Assembly (NCBI RefSeq): GCF_011751885.2
Contig: NZ_CP061771.1
Coordinates: 1,488,001 to 1,552,000, forward strand
Origin: Salinibacterium sp. ZJ450
Lineage (GTDB): Bacteria > Actinomycetota > Actinomycetes > Actinomycetales > Microbacteriaceae
Direction of reading: 5' to 3'
DNA length: 64,000 nucleotides
A program made the position numbers and the translations under genes. Positions within the stretch are counted from its first letter, which is position 1, and every line of letters starts with the position of its first letter. Below are positions 36,713-45,822 of the stretch, piece after piece. Under the pieces are notes generated by a model. It was not told where the DNA came from and searched no databases. It saw nothing but the letters and a program-made list of their open reading frames with translations.

Positions 36713-37879
36713 GTGACATCAAACCAGAACTACCTAGCCGTCATCAAGGTGGTCGGTATTGGCGGAGGCGGCGTTAACGCCGTCAACCGCATGATCGAAC
36801 TCGGCCTGCGAGGCGTCGAGTTCGTTGCCATCAATACCGATGCACAGGCGCTGCTCATGAGCGACGCCGATGTGAAGCTCGACGTCGGACGCGAGATCAC
36901 TCGCGGCCTCGGCGCCGGTGCTGATCCCGAGGTCGGCCGACGCGCCGCCGAGGACCACGCAGAAGAAATCGAAGAGGCACTGGCCGGGGCCGACATGGTC
37001 TTCGTCACCGCCGGCGAGGGCGGCGGCACGGGCACCGGCGGTGCGCCCGTCGTCGCGAGGATCGCCAAGTCGATCGGCGCGCTCACCATCGGCGTGGTCA
37101 CCAAGCCGTTCGGCTTCGAGGGCAAGCGTCGTCAGGCGCAGGCCGAGGCCGGCGTCGCGACGCTGAAGAACGAGGTCGACACGCTCATCGTGGTGCCGAA
37201 CGACCGTCTGCTCGAGATCAGCGACCGCGGCATCAGTATGCTCGAAGCGTTCGCGACCGCCGACCAGGTGCTGCTCGCCGGCGTGCAGGGCATCACCGAC
37301 CTGATCACCACCCCCGGCCTGATCAACCTCGACTTCGCCGACGTGAAGTCGGTCATGCAGGGCGCAGGCTCCGCGCTGATGGGCATCGGCTCTTCACGCG
37401 GTGCCGATCGGGCGATCAAGGCCGCGGAACTCGCGGTCGCCTCACCGCTGCTCGAGGCATCCATCGACGGCGCGCACGGTGTGCTGCTGTCGATCCAGGG
37501 TGGCTCCAACCTGGGCATCTTCGAGATCAACGACGCCGCCCGCCTGGTTCAGGAAGCCGTGCACCCCGAAGCCAACATCATCTTCGGTGCCGTCATCGAC
37601 GACACCCTGGGCGATGAGGTTCGCGTCACGGTCATCGCGGCCGGGTTCGACGGCGGCGAGCCGTCGCAGAAGGCGAAGGACCGCCGGTCAAATTTCGTTG
37701 ATGCTGCCGCAGCAGCGTCGGTCGGCGCTGCCGTTCCCGCGGCGGAGTCGTCGTTTGCGGCAGCAGAGCCGAGCCCTGTGGCGTCCTGGTCGAGCGAGCC
37801 CGAGCTTCCGGCATCCGCCGCGATTGATCGGGACTTCGACGATGACGACGACCTGGACGTCCCCGACTTCCTGAAGTAG
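36713..37879 (+). CDS. ftsZ: Cell division GTPase FtsZ
   Basis: A 388-residue tubulin homologue that forms the cytokinetic ring. The nucleotide motif GGGTGTGG is at residues 103-110. The N-terminal core begins [22 protein letters not shown], and the C-terminal tail after an Ala/Ser/Glu-rich linker ends in [10 protein letters not shown], the conserved peptide that binds SepF and other partners. GTG 36713 was chosen for GGAGG with 6-base spacing. The N-terminus then reads TSNQNYLAV, as in related species. Confidence 0.97.
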   Translation: MTSNQNYLAVIKVVGIGGGGVNAVNRMIELGLRGVEFVAINTDAQALLMSDADVKLDVGREITRGLGAGADPEVGRRAAEDHAEEIEEALAGADMVFVTAGEGGGTGTGGAPVVARIAKSIGALTIGVVTKPFGFEGKRRQAQAEAGVATLKNEVDTLIVVPNDRLLEISDRGISMLEAFATADQVLLAGVQGITDLITTPGLINLDFADVKSVMQGAGSALMGIGSSRGADRAIKAAELAVASPLLEASIDGAHGVLLSIQGGSNLGIFEINDAARLVQEAVHPEANIIFGAVIDDTLGDEVRVTVIAAGFDGGEPSQKAKDRRSNFVDAAAAASVGAAVPAAESSFAAAEPSPVASWSSEPELPASAAIDRDFDDDDDLDVPDFLK

Positions 37880-37933
37880 ACAGTCCTGAAGTAAACAGTT
37901 TCGAAGCAAGACCGTGGTGAGAGGTGTGAGCCT

Positions 37934-38611
37934 GTGAGTGACGGCGCACCGCTCGCCGAGCGTCTGGCGACTGTGTCAGAGCAGATCGCCGCCACCGCGC
38001 GCGATGTCGGCCGGGACCCGGCCGACATCACCACCATCGTGGTGACCAAGTTCCATCCGGCGTCGCTGGTGCGTGAACTGGCCGAACTCGGGGTGCGCGA
38101 CGTCGGCGAGAACCGCCACCAGGAAGCCCAGGCCAAGGCGGCCGAGCTGGCCGACCTGGGGCTGCGCTGGCATTTCGTCGGCCAGCTGCAGAGCAAGAAG
38201 GCCCGTCAGGTGCGGCAGTACGCCAGCGCCATCCACTCGATCGACCGCCCGGCGCTGGTCGACGCCCTGGCCGAGGGCGAGCCGCTCGACAGCTTCGTGC
38301 AGCTCAACCTCACCGATGACCCCGGCCGCGGCGGCGTGGCCCTCGACCAGCTCGAACCGCTCGTCGAGCGCGTGCTCGCCGCCCCCGGACTGCGGCTGCG
38401 CGGCGTGATGGCGGTGGCGCCTCTCGACGAGGAGCCGCGCCGCGCGTTCGCCAGAGTCAAAGCGGCATCCGACCGGGTCAGAGCACTCGCCCCAGACGCG
38501 GGCGCCATCTCCGCCGGGATGTCTCTGGACTTCGCGGCGGCCATTGCCGAAGGCGCGACACACCTTCGCATTGGCTCGGCAATCACGGGAAACCGCCCGT
38601 TGCACCCTTAA
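37934..38611 (+). CDS. YggS-family pyridoxal phosphate homeostasis protein
   Basis: A 225-residue single-domain PLP-binding protein of the alanine racemase N-terminal fold, involved in vitamin B6 and amino acid homeostasis, with no known catalysis. The PLP lysine is K39 in TTIVVTKFHP. GENRHQEAQAK and HFVGQLQSKKAR are family segments. It sits between ftsZ and sepF, as in other Gram-positive bacteria. The pgeF/yfiH gene usually found beside ftsZ in mycobacteria is absent here. The start is GTG at 37934. Confidence 0.92.
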   Translation: MSDGAPLAERLATVSEQIAATARDVGRDPADITTIVVTKFHPASLVRELAELGVRDVGENRHQEAQAKAAELADLGLRWHFVGQLQSKKARQVRQYASAIHSIDRPALVDALAEGEPLDSFVQLNLTDDPGRGGVALDQLEPLVERVLAAPGLRLRGVMAVAPLDEEPRRAFARVKAASDRVRALAPDAGAISAGMSLDFAAAIAEGATHLRIGSAITGNRPLHP

Positions 38612-38645
38612 TCTCAAACCAGAAGTCCCACTGTGGAGGTAACAA

Positions 38646-39122
38646 ATGGCAAACCCGCTGCGTAAGACGATGGTCTACCTCGGCCTCGCGGATGAAGAGT
38701 TCGAGTACGAGAACACCCAGAGCCCTGCCGCACCGGCAGCGCCCGTCGCGCAGCCGGTGGCCGTGCCGAACACCGGACGCGCGCCCGTGACGCCCCTCCG
38801 CCGTCCGACCACCTCACGAAATGCGGGTCCAGCCGACATGAATGAAATCCTCACCGTGCACCCGCGCCAGTACAAGGACGCCCAGGTGATCGCCGAGAGC
38901 TTCCGCGAGGGAATCCCGGTGATCATCAACCTGTCGCAGATGACCGAACCGGATGCCCGTCGCCTCGTCGACTTCGCCAGCGGCCTGTCGCTCGGCCTGT
39001 ACGGCAAGATCGAGCGCGTCACCAACAAGGTGTTCCTGCTCTCACCCGCGCACGTCGCGGTCAGCGGCGAAGCGGCCGAGGGTGAGTCCGACGTTGAGGC
39101 TTCGTTCTTCTCCGAGCAGTAA
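38646..39122 (+). CDS. sepF: Cell division protein SepF
   Basis: A 158-residue protein that tethers FtsZ to the membrane in Actinobacteria, which lack FtsA. It has an N-terminal amphipathic helix ([12 protein letters not shown]), a Pro/Ala linker (about 25-55), and the SepF core (about 65-145, with [20 protein letters not shown] and VIINLSQM). It starts at ATG 38646 after GGAGGTAA, one of the best ribosome binding sites in the window. yggT follows after 9 bp. Confidence 0.95.
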   Translation: MANPLRKTMVYLGLADEEFEYENTQSPAAPAAPVAQPVAVPNTGRAPVTPLRRPTTSRNAGPADMNEILTVHPRQYKDAQVIAESFREGIPVIINLSQMTEPDARRLVDFASGLSLGLYGKIERVTNKVFLLSPAHVAVSGEAAEGESDVEASFFSEQ

Positions 39123-39131
39123 CCTGTAGCG

Positions 39132-39425
39132 GTGGTTATTTCCATCATCGCGAACCTGCTGTACTTCGCCCTCTTTGCGTTCTTCCTGGCGATGTGGGCC
39201 AGGTTCATCTTCGACTGGGTGCGGGTGCTGGCACGCCGGTGGCGGCCGCAGGGGTTCCTGCTGCTCGTCGCCGAGGCCAGCTACACCGTGACCGACCCGC
39301 CGATGCGCATGGTTCGGAAGGTTCTGCCGCCGCTTCGGATCGGCGCCGCCGCCATCGACTTCGGCTGGACCATCGTGCTGCTGGCCTGCATCATCCTGAT
39401 GACCATCGTCGGCGGAATCCGATGA
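39132..39425 (+). CDS. YggT family membrane protein
   Basis: A 97-residue protein with two membrane helices (about 3-22 and 72-95) separated by a loop containing the family segment VTDPPMRMVRKVLPPLRIG. YggT proteins are of uncertain function, with links to osmotic shock and division; this one occupies the standard place between sepF and divIVA. It starts at GTG 39132, 9 bp after sepF, so it is probably co-transcribed. Confidence 0.9.
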   Translation: MVISIIANLLYFALFAFFLAMWARFIFDWVRVLARRWRPQGFLLLVAEASYTVTDPPMRMVRKVLPPLRIGAAAIDFGWTIVLLACIILMTIVGGIR

Positions 39426-39543
39426 CCCGGTCTCACAGACGCTTCCCTGTAGTGTTAAGTCAATCGTTCTGGCCCGTGCTGGGCCATGGAGTTGCTAGCG
39501 TTAGTTCGACGTTCCGTGACAGAAAGTAGTAGAGGTGACGGTT

Positions 39544-40254
39544 ATGGCCTTGACGCCTGAAGATGTAGTCAACAAGCGGTTCCAGCCGACCAAGTTCCGC
39601 GAGGGCTACGACCAGGACGAGGTTGATGACTTCCTCGACGAGGTAGTCGTCGAGCTTCGTCGCCTGCACCAGGAGAACGAGGAACTGCGCCAGCGCCTCA
39701 TCGCGAGTGACTCGCGCATCAGCGAGCTGCAGCGAAGCGGCGGATCCTCCTCGTCCGCGGCCGCCGCGCCGGCAGCCGTCGTTCCGGCTCCTGCTCAGGC
39801 CGCGGCACCCGCGCCGACCCCGGCTCTGTCGTACCCGACGCCCGCCGCCGACGCCAACGCGGTCGACCCCACGAACACCAACAACCTGCTGCAGCTCGCC
39901 CGTCGCCTGCACGAGGAACACGTGCGTGAAGGCGTCGAGAAGCGCGACGCGCTGATCGCCGAGGGCCACGCCACCGCCGCTCGCATCGTCGCCGAGGCGG
40001 AAGCGAAACAGCGCCAGCAGATCAGCTCGCTCGACCAGGAACGTGCCCTGCTTGAGCACCGTCTGGACGAGCTGCGCACCTTCGAGCGCGAGTACCGCCA
40101 GAAGCTGCGGGGCTACATCGAGGGCCAGCTGCGCGACCTCGACTCGTCAACGACCGCCGGTGCGCAGGCTGAGAAGTCCGCGCCGCTGTCGTCGGCGCAG
40201 AGCGCCAACACATCCACCCCTGCCAGCTACAGCGGTTTTGCCGGGAGCAACTGA
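39544..40254 (+). CDS. divIVA: DivIVA/Wag31 polar growth protein
   Basis: A 236-residue coiled-coil scaffold that senses negative membrane curvature and directs wall growth at the poles. The N-terminal lipid-binding DivIVA domain (1-60, MALTPEDVVNKRFQ and GYDQDEVDDFLDEV) is joined by an Ala/Pro-rich linker (about 66-105) to a long coiled coil (about 112-200). ATG 39544 was chosen because AGAGG (39531-39535) lies 8 bases upstream; a GTG at 39535 would add three residues. The mycobacterial homologue is phosphorylated by PASTA kinases, so PknL or a relative may act on it. Confidence 0.94.
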   Translation: MALTPEDVVNKRFQPTKFREGYDQDEVDDFLDEVVVELRRLHQENEELRQRLIASDSRISELQRSGGSSSSAAAAPAAVVPAPAQAAAPAPTPALSYPTPAADANAVDPTNTNNLLQLARRLHEEHVREGVEKRDALIAEGHATAARIVAEAEAKQRQQISSLDQERALLEHRLDELRTFEREYRQKLRGYIEGQLRDLDSSTTAGAQAEKSAPLSSAQSANTSTPASYSGFAGSN

Positions 40255-40264
40255 GCCGACAGCG

Positions 40265-40843
40265 ATGAGGGCAAGCACCACGAAGATTAGTCTTCGGGTG
40301 CTCGCCCTCCTTGCTGTTGTCGCCGTTATTGCCTACTTCGCGGATCAGGGCAGCAAGTTCCTGATCACCGAGAACTTCCCGCTCGGCGAGGCCGTGCCCG
40401 TGCTCGGCGACCTGCTGCTGTTCCGGTACGTGCTGAACCCCGGCGCGGCGTTCTCGCTCGGCATCGGCTTCACCTGGATCTTCTCGATCGTCGCGGCCGG
40501 TGTCGTCGTCTTCATCCTGATCTTCGCCCGCCGGCTCCGGTCGTTGGCATGGGCGGTCATGTTCGGACTGCTGCTCGGCGGCACGCTCGGCAACCTCACC
40601 GACCGGCTGTTCCGTGAACCGAGCTTCGGCCAGGGGCACGTGATCGACTTCATCCAGGTCTGGGGCTTCCCGGCCATCTTCAACGTGGCGGACATCGCCA
40701 TCGTGTCGAGCATGGGACTGTTCATCCTGCTGACGGTCCGCGGGATCGGACTGGACGGCCAGAAGACCGAGCAGACCGGGGCCCGCGCCGACAGCACCCA
40801 AGCCGCACGATCCGACGACGCCCCGACGATCGATACCCCGTAG
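40265..40843 (+). CDS. lspA: Lipoprotein signal peptidase II
   Basis: A 192-residue membrane aspartyl peptidase that removes signal peptides from prolipoproteins, including the CtaC and small lipoprotein precursors encoded here. It has four predicted helices. The family segments [17 protein letters not shown] (D113) and FNVADIAI (D143) hold the catalytic aspartates. The C-terminal tail after about 165 is hydrophilic. It starts at ATG 40265, 10 bp after divIVA; the open frame upstream is only an overlap. rluD follows after 2 bp. Confidence 0.94.
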   Translation: MRASTTKISLRVLALLAVVAVIAYFADQGSKFLITENFPLGEAVPVLGDLLLFRYVLNPGAAFSLGIGFTWIFSIVAAGVVVFILIFARRLRSLAWAVMFGLLLGGTLGNLTDRLFREPSFGQGHVIDFIQVWGFPAIFNVADIAIVSSMGLFILLTVRGIGLDGQKTEQTGARADSTQAARSDDAPTIDTP

Positions 40844-40845
40844 CC

Positions 40846-41766
40846 ATGGAATCCCGCAGCATGCCCGTTCCCGACGGCCTCGCCGGTGAACGGGTCGATA
40901 GCGCGCTGGCTCGCCTGCTCGGATTTTCCCGCAGTTTCGCCGCAGATGTGGCGACCGGCGGGGGAGTGACGCTTGACGGGGTGGTGCTCGGCAAGTCCGA
41001 CCGGCTGACCGCCGGCGGCTGGCTTGACGTCACCTGGCAGCCCAAGGAGCCGCCGAGGATCGTACCGACCCTGGTGCCCGACCTCACCGTGGTGCACGAC
41101 GACGACGACATCGTGGTGATCGACAAACCCGTCGGTGTCGCCGCGCACCCCTCGATCGGCTGGACCGGCCCCACCGTACTCGGCGCCCTCGCCGGCGCAG
41201 GGTTCAGGATCGCGACATCCGGAGCCGCAGAACGCGCCGGCATCGTGCACCGGCTCGACGCCGGCACCAGCGGACTGATGGTGGTGGCGAAGAGTGAACA
41301 CGCCTACCGGGAGCTGAAGCGGGCGTTCCACGACCGCGAGGTCGACAAGATCTACCACGCTGTCGTGCAGGGGCATCCCGATCCGCTGGCCGGCACCATC
41401 GACGCACCGATCGGGCGGCATCCGTCGTCTGACTGGAAGTTCGCGGTCACCGCCGACGGCAAGCCCTCGGTCACCCACTACGAGACCATCGAGGCGTTCC
41501 CGAGCGCGTCGCTGCTCGAGATTCACCTTGAGACCGGCCGCACCCACCAGATCCGGGTGCACATGGCCGCCCAACGGCATCCCTGCGTCGGAGACTCGAT
41601 GTACGGCGCCGACCCGACGATTTCCGCGAAACTCGGCCTCGGCCGGCAGTGGCTGCACGCGGTGCGGCTCGGCTTCCGGCATCCGGCCACCCAGCAGTAC
41701 GTCGAATTCAGCACGGGTTACCCGGCAGATCTGCAGCACGCTCTCGACGTGCTGCGTGCCTCCTGA
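40846..41766 (+). CDS. rluD: RluD-type 23S rRNA pseudouridine synthase
   Basis: A 306-residue RluA-family enzyme that isomerises uridines in 23S rRNA. An N-terminal S4-like RNA-binding domain (about 10-70) precedes the catalytic domain with [10 protein letters not shown], whose catalytic aspartate is D138, and [10 protein letters not shown]. Target positions are inferred from the family (helix 69 region for RluD). It starts at ATG 40846, two bases after the lspA stop; ATG 40861 is a possible alternative. Confidence 0.92.
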   Translation: MESRSMPVPDGLAGERVDSALARLLGFSRSFAADVATGGGVTLDGVVLGKSDRLTAGGWLDVTWQPKEPPRIVPTLVPDLTVVHDDDDIVVIDKPVGVAAHPSIGWTGPTVLGALAGAGFRIATSGAAERAGIVHRLDAGTSGLMVVAKSEHAYRELKRAFHDREVDKIYHAVVQGHPDPLAGTIDAPIGRHPSSDWKFAVTADGKPSVTHYETIEAFPSASLLEIHLETGRTHQIRVHMAAQRHPCVGDSMYGADPTISAKLGLGRQWLHAVRLGFRHPATQQYVEFSTGYPADLQHALDVLRAS

Positions 41767-41826
41767 CCGGCCCTCCGCCGACGACGATCTAAGCTAGATA
41801 CCCACCCCGAGCTAGACGGAGAACCT

Positions 41827-44800
41827 GTGCCTTCGAGCAACGATTCCTTTGTGCACCTGCATGTGCATAGCGAGTACTCGATGCTGGATGGAGCCGCCAG
41901 GGTGAAGCCGCTGGTGGCGGCAGCGGCCGAGCAGGGAATGCCCGCCGTCGCGGTCACCGACCACGGCAACGTGTTCGGCGCATACGACTTCTGGAAGAGC
42001 GCCACAAGCGCCGGCATCAAGCCGATCATCGGCACCGAGGCCTACCTCACCCCCGGCACGCACCGCAGCGACAAGACCCGGATCCGCTGGGGCAACGGCG
42101 GAGGAGACGACGTCTCCGGCTCGGGTGCGTACACGCACATGACGCTGCTCAGCGAGACCAACGAGGGCCTGCACAACCTGTTCCGGCTGTCGTCGAAGGC
42201 GTCGATCGAGGGTTACTACTTCAAGCCCCGGATGGACCGCGAACTGCTGTCCACCTACGGCAAGGGCCTGATCGCCACCACCGGCTGCGCCAGCGGCGAG
42301 ATCCAGACCCGGATCCGGCTCGGCCAGTACGAGGAGGCGAAGAAGGCCGCGGGCGACTTCCGCGACATCTTCGGCAAAGAGAACTTCTTCTGCGAAATCA
42401 TGGACCACGGCATCAACGTGGAACGCCGCGCCATGGCCGACCTGCTGCGCCTGGCGAAGGAGATGGACCTGCCGCTGGTCGCCACCAACGACCTGCACTA
42501 CACGCACGCGCACGACGCCACCAGCCACGCGGCGCTGCTCTGCGTGCAGTCCGGCTCGACGCTGGATGACCCGAACCGGTTCAAGTTCGATGCCGACGAG
42601 TTCTACCTGAAGTCCGCGTCCCAGATGCGCGAGCTGTTCCGGGACTACCCGGAGGCCTGCGACAACACGCTGCTGATCGCCGAGCGCTGCGACGTGAGCT
42701 TCGACGAGAACGCCAACTACATGCCGCGCTACCCGGTTCCCGAGGGGGAGACCGAGGACACCTGGTTCACCAAGGAGGTCGACGAGGGTCTCAAGTTCCG
42801 CTACCCTGGCGGCATCCCGGATGCGGTGCGCGAGCGCGCCGACTACGAGGTCGGCGTCATCCTGCAGATGGGCTTCCCCGGCTACTTCCTGGTGGTCGCC
42901 GACTTCATCAACTGGTCGAAGAACCAGGGCATCCGGGTCGGTCCCGGCCGTGGCTCCGGCGCCGGATCGATGGCCGCGTACGCGCTGCGGATCACCGACC
43001 TCGACCCGCTGCAGCACGGCCTGATCTTCGAGCGCTTCCTGAACCCGGACCGCGTCTCGATGCCCGACTTCGACGTCGACTTTGACGACCGGCGCCGCGG
43101 CGAAGTGATCAAGTACGTCACCGAGAAGTACGGCGACGAGCGTGTCGCGCAGATCGTCACCTACGGCACCATCAAGGCCAAGCAGGCGCTCAAGGACTCC
43201 TCACGGGTGCTCGGCTTCCCGTTCGGCATGGGAGAGAAGCTCACCAAGGCGATGCCGCCGCCCATCATGGGCAAGGACGTGCCGCTCACCGGCATCTTCG
43301 ACAAGGACCACCCGCGGTACAAGGAAGCCGCCGACGTGCGCGCCGTGGTCGAGACCGACCCCGACGCGAAGATGGTGTTCGACACCGCGCTCGGGCTGGA
43401 GAACCTGAAGCGCCAGTGGGGCGTGCACGCCGCGGGCGTGATCATGTCCAGTCATCCGCTGCTCGACATCATCCCGATCATGAAGCGGGAGCAGGACGGC
43501 CAGATCGTCACCCAGTTCGACTATCCGGCCTGCGAGTCGCTCGGCCTGATCAAGATGGACTTCCTCGGGCTGCGGAACCTGACGATCATCTCCGACGCGC
43601 TCGACAACATCGAGCTGAACCGCGGGACAAAGCTTGACCTGGAGGGCCTGGCGCTCGACGACCAGGGCGCATACGACCTGCTATCCCGCGGAGACACGCT
43701 CGGCGTGTTCCAGCTCGACGGCGGGCCGATGCGTGGCCTGCTGCGGCTGATGAAGCCAGACAACTTCGAGGACATCTCCGCGGTTATCGCGCTCTACCGG
43801 CCGGGCCCGATGGGTGCCGACTCGCACACCAACTACGCGCTGCGCAAGAACGGGCTGCAGGCGATCACCCCGATCCACCCGGAGCTCGAGGAACCGCTCG
43901 CGGAGATCCTCGGCGGCACCTACGGCCTGATCATCTATCAGGAGCAGGTGATGTCGGTGGCGCAGAAGGTGGCCGGCTTCTCCCTCGGCCAGGCCGACAT
44001 CCTGCGCCGCGCGATGGGCAAGAAGAAGAAATCAGAGCTCGACAAGCAGTACGAGGGCTTCAGCGCCGGCATGCACGAGCGTGGATATTCGGATGCCGCG
44101 GTCAAGGCGCTCTGGGACATCCTGCTGCCGTTCTCCGACTACGCGTTCAACAAGGCGCACTCCGCCGCCTACGGTGTCGTCTCCTACTGGACCGCATACC
44201 TGAAGGCGCACTACCCGGCCGAGTACATGGCCGCGCTGCTGACCAGCGTCGGCGACTCCAAGGACAAGCTGGCGATCTACCTGAACGAGTGCCGCCGCAT
44301 GGGCATCAAGGTGCTGGCCCCCGACGTGAACGAGTCGATCGGCTACTTCGCCGCCGTGGGCGAGGACATCCGGTTCGGGCTCGGCGCGGTGCGCAACGTC
44401 GGCTTCGCGGTGGTCGACCTGATCAAGCAGGCCCGCGAAGCGAAGGGCCGTTTCACCACCTTCCACGACTTCCTGAAGAAGATCCCGCTGCAGGCGGCAA
44501 ACAAGCGCACCATGGAGTCGCTGATCAAGGCCGGCGCATTCGACTCGCTCGGATCCACCCGGCGGGCGCTGCTCGAGATCCACGAGGGGGCGGTGGAGAG
44601 CGCGGTCAAGGACAAGCGACGCGAAGAGAACGGTGACGTCGGCTTCGACTTCGACAGCCTGTTCGACGAGCCGCAGCAGACCGCGAAGGTGCCGGAGCGT
44701 CCGGAGTGGGGTAAGAAAGACAAGCTCGCCTTCGAACGCGAGATGCTCGGCCTGTACGTCTCCGACCACCCGCTGGCCGGGCTCGAGGTCGCGCTGGCCA

Positions 44801-45342
44801 AGCACGCGTCGGTGTCCATCGCCGACATCCTCGCCGGGGAGACCGTGAAGGATGGCGAGCAGGTCACCATCGCCGGGCTCGTCACCACCGTGCAGCACCG
44901 CACCGCCCGCAACTCTGGCAACCAGTACGGCATGATCCAGGTCGAGGACTTCGGCGGCGAGATCACCGCGATGCTGCTCGGCAAGAGCTACCAGGAGTTC
45001 GGGCCGACCCTGCAGGCCGACTCGATCATCGTGCTGAAGGGCCGGGTGAGCGTGCGTGACGACGGCGTGAACCTGCATGCCGCGAGCATGTTCACTCCGG
45101 ATGTCGGGGACGCGATGGGCTCCGGTCCGCTGCAGATCTCGGTGCAGGAGTTCCGGGCCACCACCGACATCGTGCGCTCCCTGTACGACGTGTTCAACCG
45201 GCACCCCGGCGACAACGAGGTGCGGCTGCGGCTGCTCAAGGGCGACACCGCGCGGGTGTTCGAGATCCCGTACCCGGTGCGGATCAGCGCCGACCTGTTC
45301 GGCGAACTGAAGAGCCTGCTCGGGCCGAACTGCTTCGCCTGA
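41827..45342 (+). CDS. dnaE: DNA polymerase III alpha subunit
   Basis: A 1171-residue replicative polymerase (DnaE1 type). Order: PHP domain (FVHLHVHSEYSMLDGAAR at the N-terminus, to about 280), palm/thumb with PDFDVDFDDRR, where D414 and D416 are the catalytic metal ligands, fingers, helix-hairpin-helix, and a C-terminal OB-fold region (about 1005-1080, VTIAGLVTTVQHR). The PHP histidines of the N-terminal motif are retained, consistent with proofreading by this domain as in mycobacteria. The start is GTG at 41827 after GACGGAG. TAAGCT at 41790-41795 may be its -10. Confidence 0.97.
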   Translation: MPSSNDSFVHLHVHSEYSMLDGAARVKPLVAAAAEQGMPAVAVTDHGNVFGAYDFWKSATSAGIKPIIGTEAYLTPGTHRSDKTRIRWGNGGGDDVSGSGAYTHMTLLSETNEGLHNLFRLSSKASIEGYYFKPRMDRELLSTYGKGLIATTGCASGEIQTRIRLGQYEEAKKAAGDFRDIFGKENFFCEIMDHGINVERRAMADLLRLAKEMDLPLVATNDLHYTHAHDATSHAALLCVQSGSTLDDPNRFKFDADEFYLKSASQMRELFRDYPEACDNTLLIAERCDVSFDENANYMPRYPVPEGETEDTWFTKEVDEGLKFRYPGGIPDAVRERADYEVGVILQMGFPGYFLVVADFINWSKNQGIRVGPGRGSGAGSMAAYALRITDLDPLQHGLIFERFLNPDRVSMPDFDVDFDDRRRGEVIKYVTEKYGDERVAQIVTYGTIKAKQALKDSSRVLGFPFGMGEKLTKAMPPPIMGKDVPLTGIFDKDHPRYKEAADVRAVVETDPDAKMVFDTALGLENLKRQWGVHAAGVIMSSHPLLDIIPIMKREQDGQIVTQFDYPACESLGLIKMDFLGLRNLTIISDALDNIELNRGTKLDLEGLALDDQGAYDLLSRGDTLGVFQLDGGPMRGLLRLMKPDNFEDISAVIALYRPGPMGADSHTNYALRKNGLQAITPIHPELEEPLAEILGGTYGLIIYQEQVMSVAQKVAGFSLGQADILRRAMGKKKKSELDKQYEGFSAGMHERGYSDAAVKALWDILLPFSDYAFNKAHSAAYGVVSYWTAYLKAHYPAEYMAALLTSVGDSKDKLAIYLNECRRMGIKVLAPDVNESIGYFAAVGEDIRFGLGAVRNVGFAVVDLIKQAREAKGRFTTFHDFLKKIPLQAANKRTMESLIKAGAFDSLGSTRRALLEIHEGAVESAVKDKRREENGDVGFDFDSLFDEPQQTAKVPERPEWGKKDKLAFEREMLGLYVSDHPLAGLEVALAKHASVSIADILAGETVKDGEQVTIAGLVTTVQHRTARNSGNQYGMIQVEDFGGEITAMLLGKSYQEFGPTLQADSIIVLKGRVSVRDDGVNLHAASMFTPDVGDAMGSGPLQISVQEFRATTDIVRSLYDVFNRHPGDNEVRLRLLKGDTARVFEIPYPVRISADLFGELKSLLGPNCFA

Positions 45343-45369
45343 GGTAGCCCGAGCCGCCCTGAGGCACGT

Positions 45370-45531
45370 GTCGGACGGAGTTCGGCGGCTCCGGAGGACG
45401 TTATTCGCAAAAATCGTCCTCCCGAGCCGCCGTTCTCCGACCGAGCGGCACTCCGCGGGCCCGAGCGGCACCGCGCGAGCCCGACCGCCACTCCGCGAGC
45501 CCCAGCACCCCACCCACCTGCGGGCGCGGCC
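45370..45531. repeat. Long hairpin repeat, copy 1
   Basis: Arms at 45383-45402 and 45413-45432 match at 18 of 20 positions around a 10-base loop, ATTCGCAAAA. A 60-base GC-rich tail of three tandem 20-mers (45442-45501) follows, then a block ending GCGGGCGCGGCC. It is homologous over its length to copy 2, 279 bp downstream and in the same orientation. Confidence 0.75.
45442..45501 (+). repeat. Three tandem 20-bp units
   Basis: CGAGCGGCACTCCGCGGGCC, CGAGCGGCACCGCGCGAGCC and CGACCGCCACTCCGCGAGCC lie head to tail in the tail of long hairpin repeat copy 1. Copy 2 keeps only about two diverged units. Confidence 0.7.
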
Positions 45532-45555
45532 TCGGGCGCGGCTGCCCCCGTCTTG

Positions 45556-45612
45556 TGAGGTCTGGCAATTGGTGGTGCCGGCGGCCAGGGAGGAACCGAT
45601 TGCCAGACCTCA
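45556..45612. repeat. 57-bp palindromic element, copy d
   Basis: The left arm TGAGGTCTGGCAATTGGTGG matches the complement of the right arm at 17 of 20 positions, with a 17-base centre TGCCGGCGGCCAGGGAG. Arm positions 10 and 13 differ from copies a-c on both sides in a compensating way, so pairing is kept. Confidence 0.8.
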
Positions 45613-45648
45613 CTCTCGGGGCGGGGCCCAGGCCTCCCACCCCAACGG

Positions 45649-45791
45649 GTCGGACGGAGCTCGGCGGCTCGGGAGGACGTTATCCGCAAAAAACGTCCTC
45701 CCGAGCCGCCGTTCTCCGACCGAGCGGCACCCCGCGCGAGCCCAAGCGGCACCGCGAGCTCCAGCACCCCACCCCACCTGCGGGCGCGGCC
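45649..45791. repeat. Long hairpin repeat, copy 2
   Basis: CGGCGGCTCGGGAGGACGTT (45662-45681) is perfectly inverted at 45692-45711 around a 10-base loop, and GTCGGA (45649-45654) can pair with TCCGAC (45715-45720) outside it. This is the strongest hairpin in the window by arm length. No T-run follows on the plus strand. Confidence 0.8.
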
Positions 45792-45822
45792 CCAACACCC
45801 GAGCAACTAGCATGGATAGGTC

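Larger units (their letters stand above)
45343..45822. other. Noncoding gap with two repeat families between dnaE and hisD
   Basis: This 480-bp stretch contains two copies of a long hairpin repeat flanking one 57-bp palindromic element. A plus-strand open frame crosses it from 45368, but it simply reads through the repeats twice and has no ribosome binding site. TAGCAT at 45808-45813 is a possible -10 for hisD. Confidence 0.7.
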
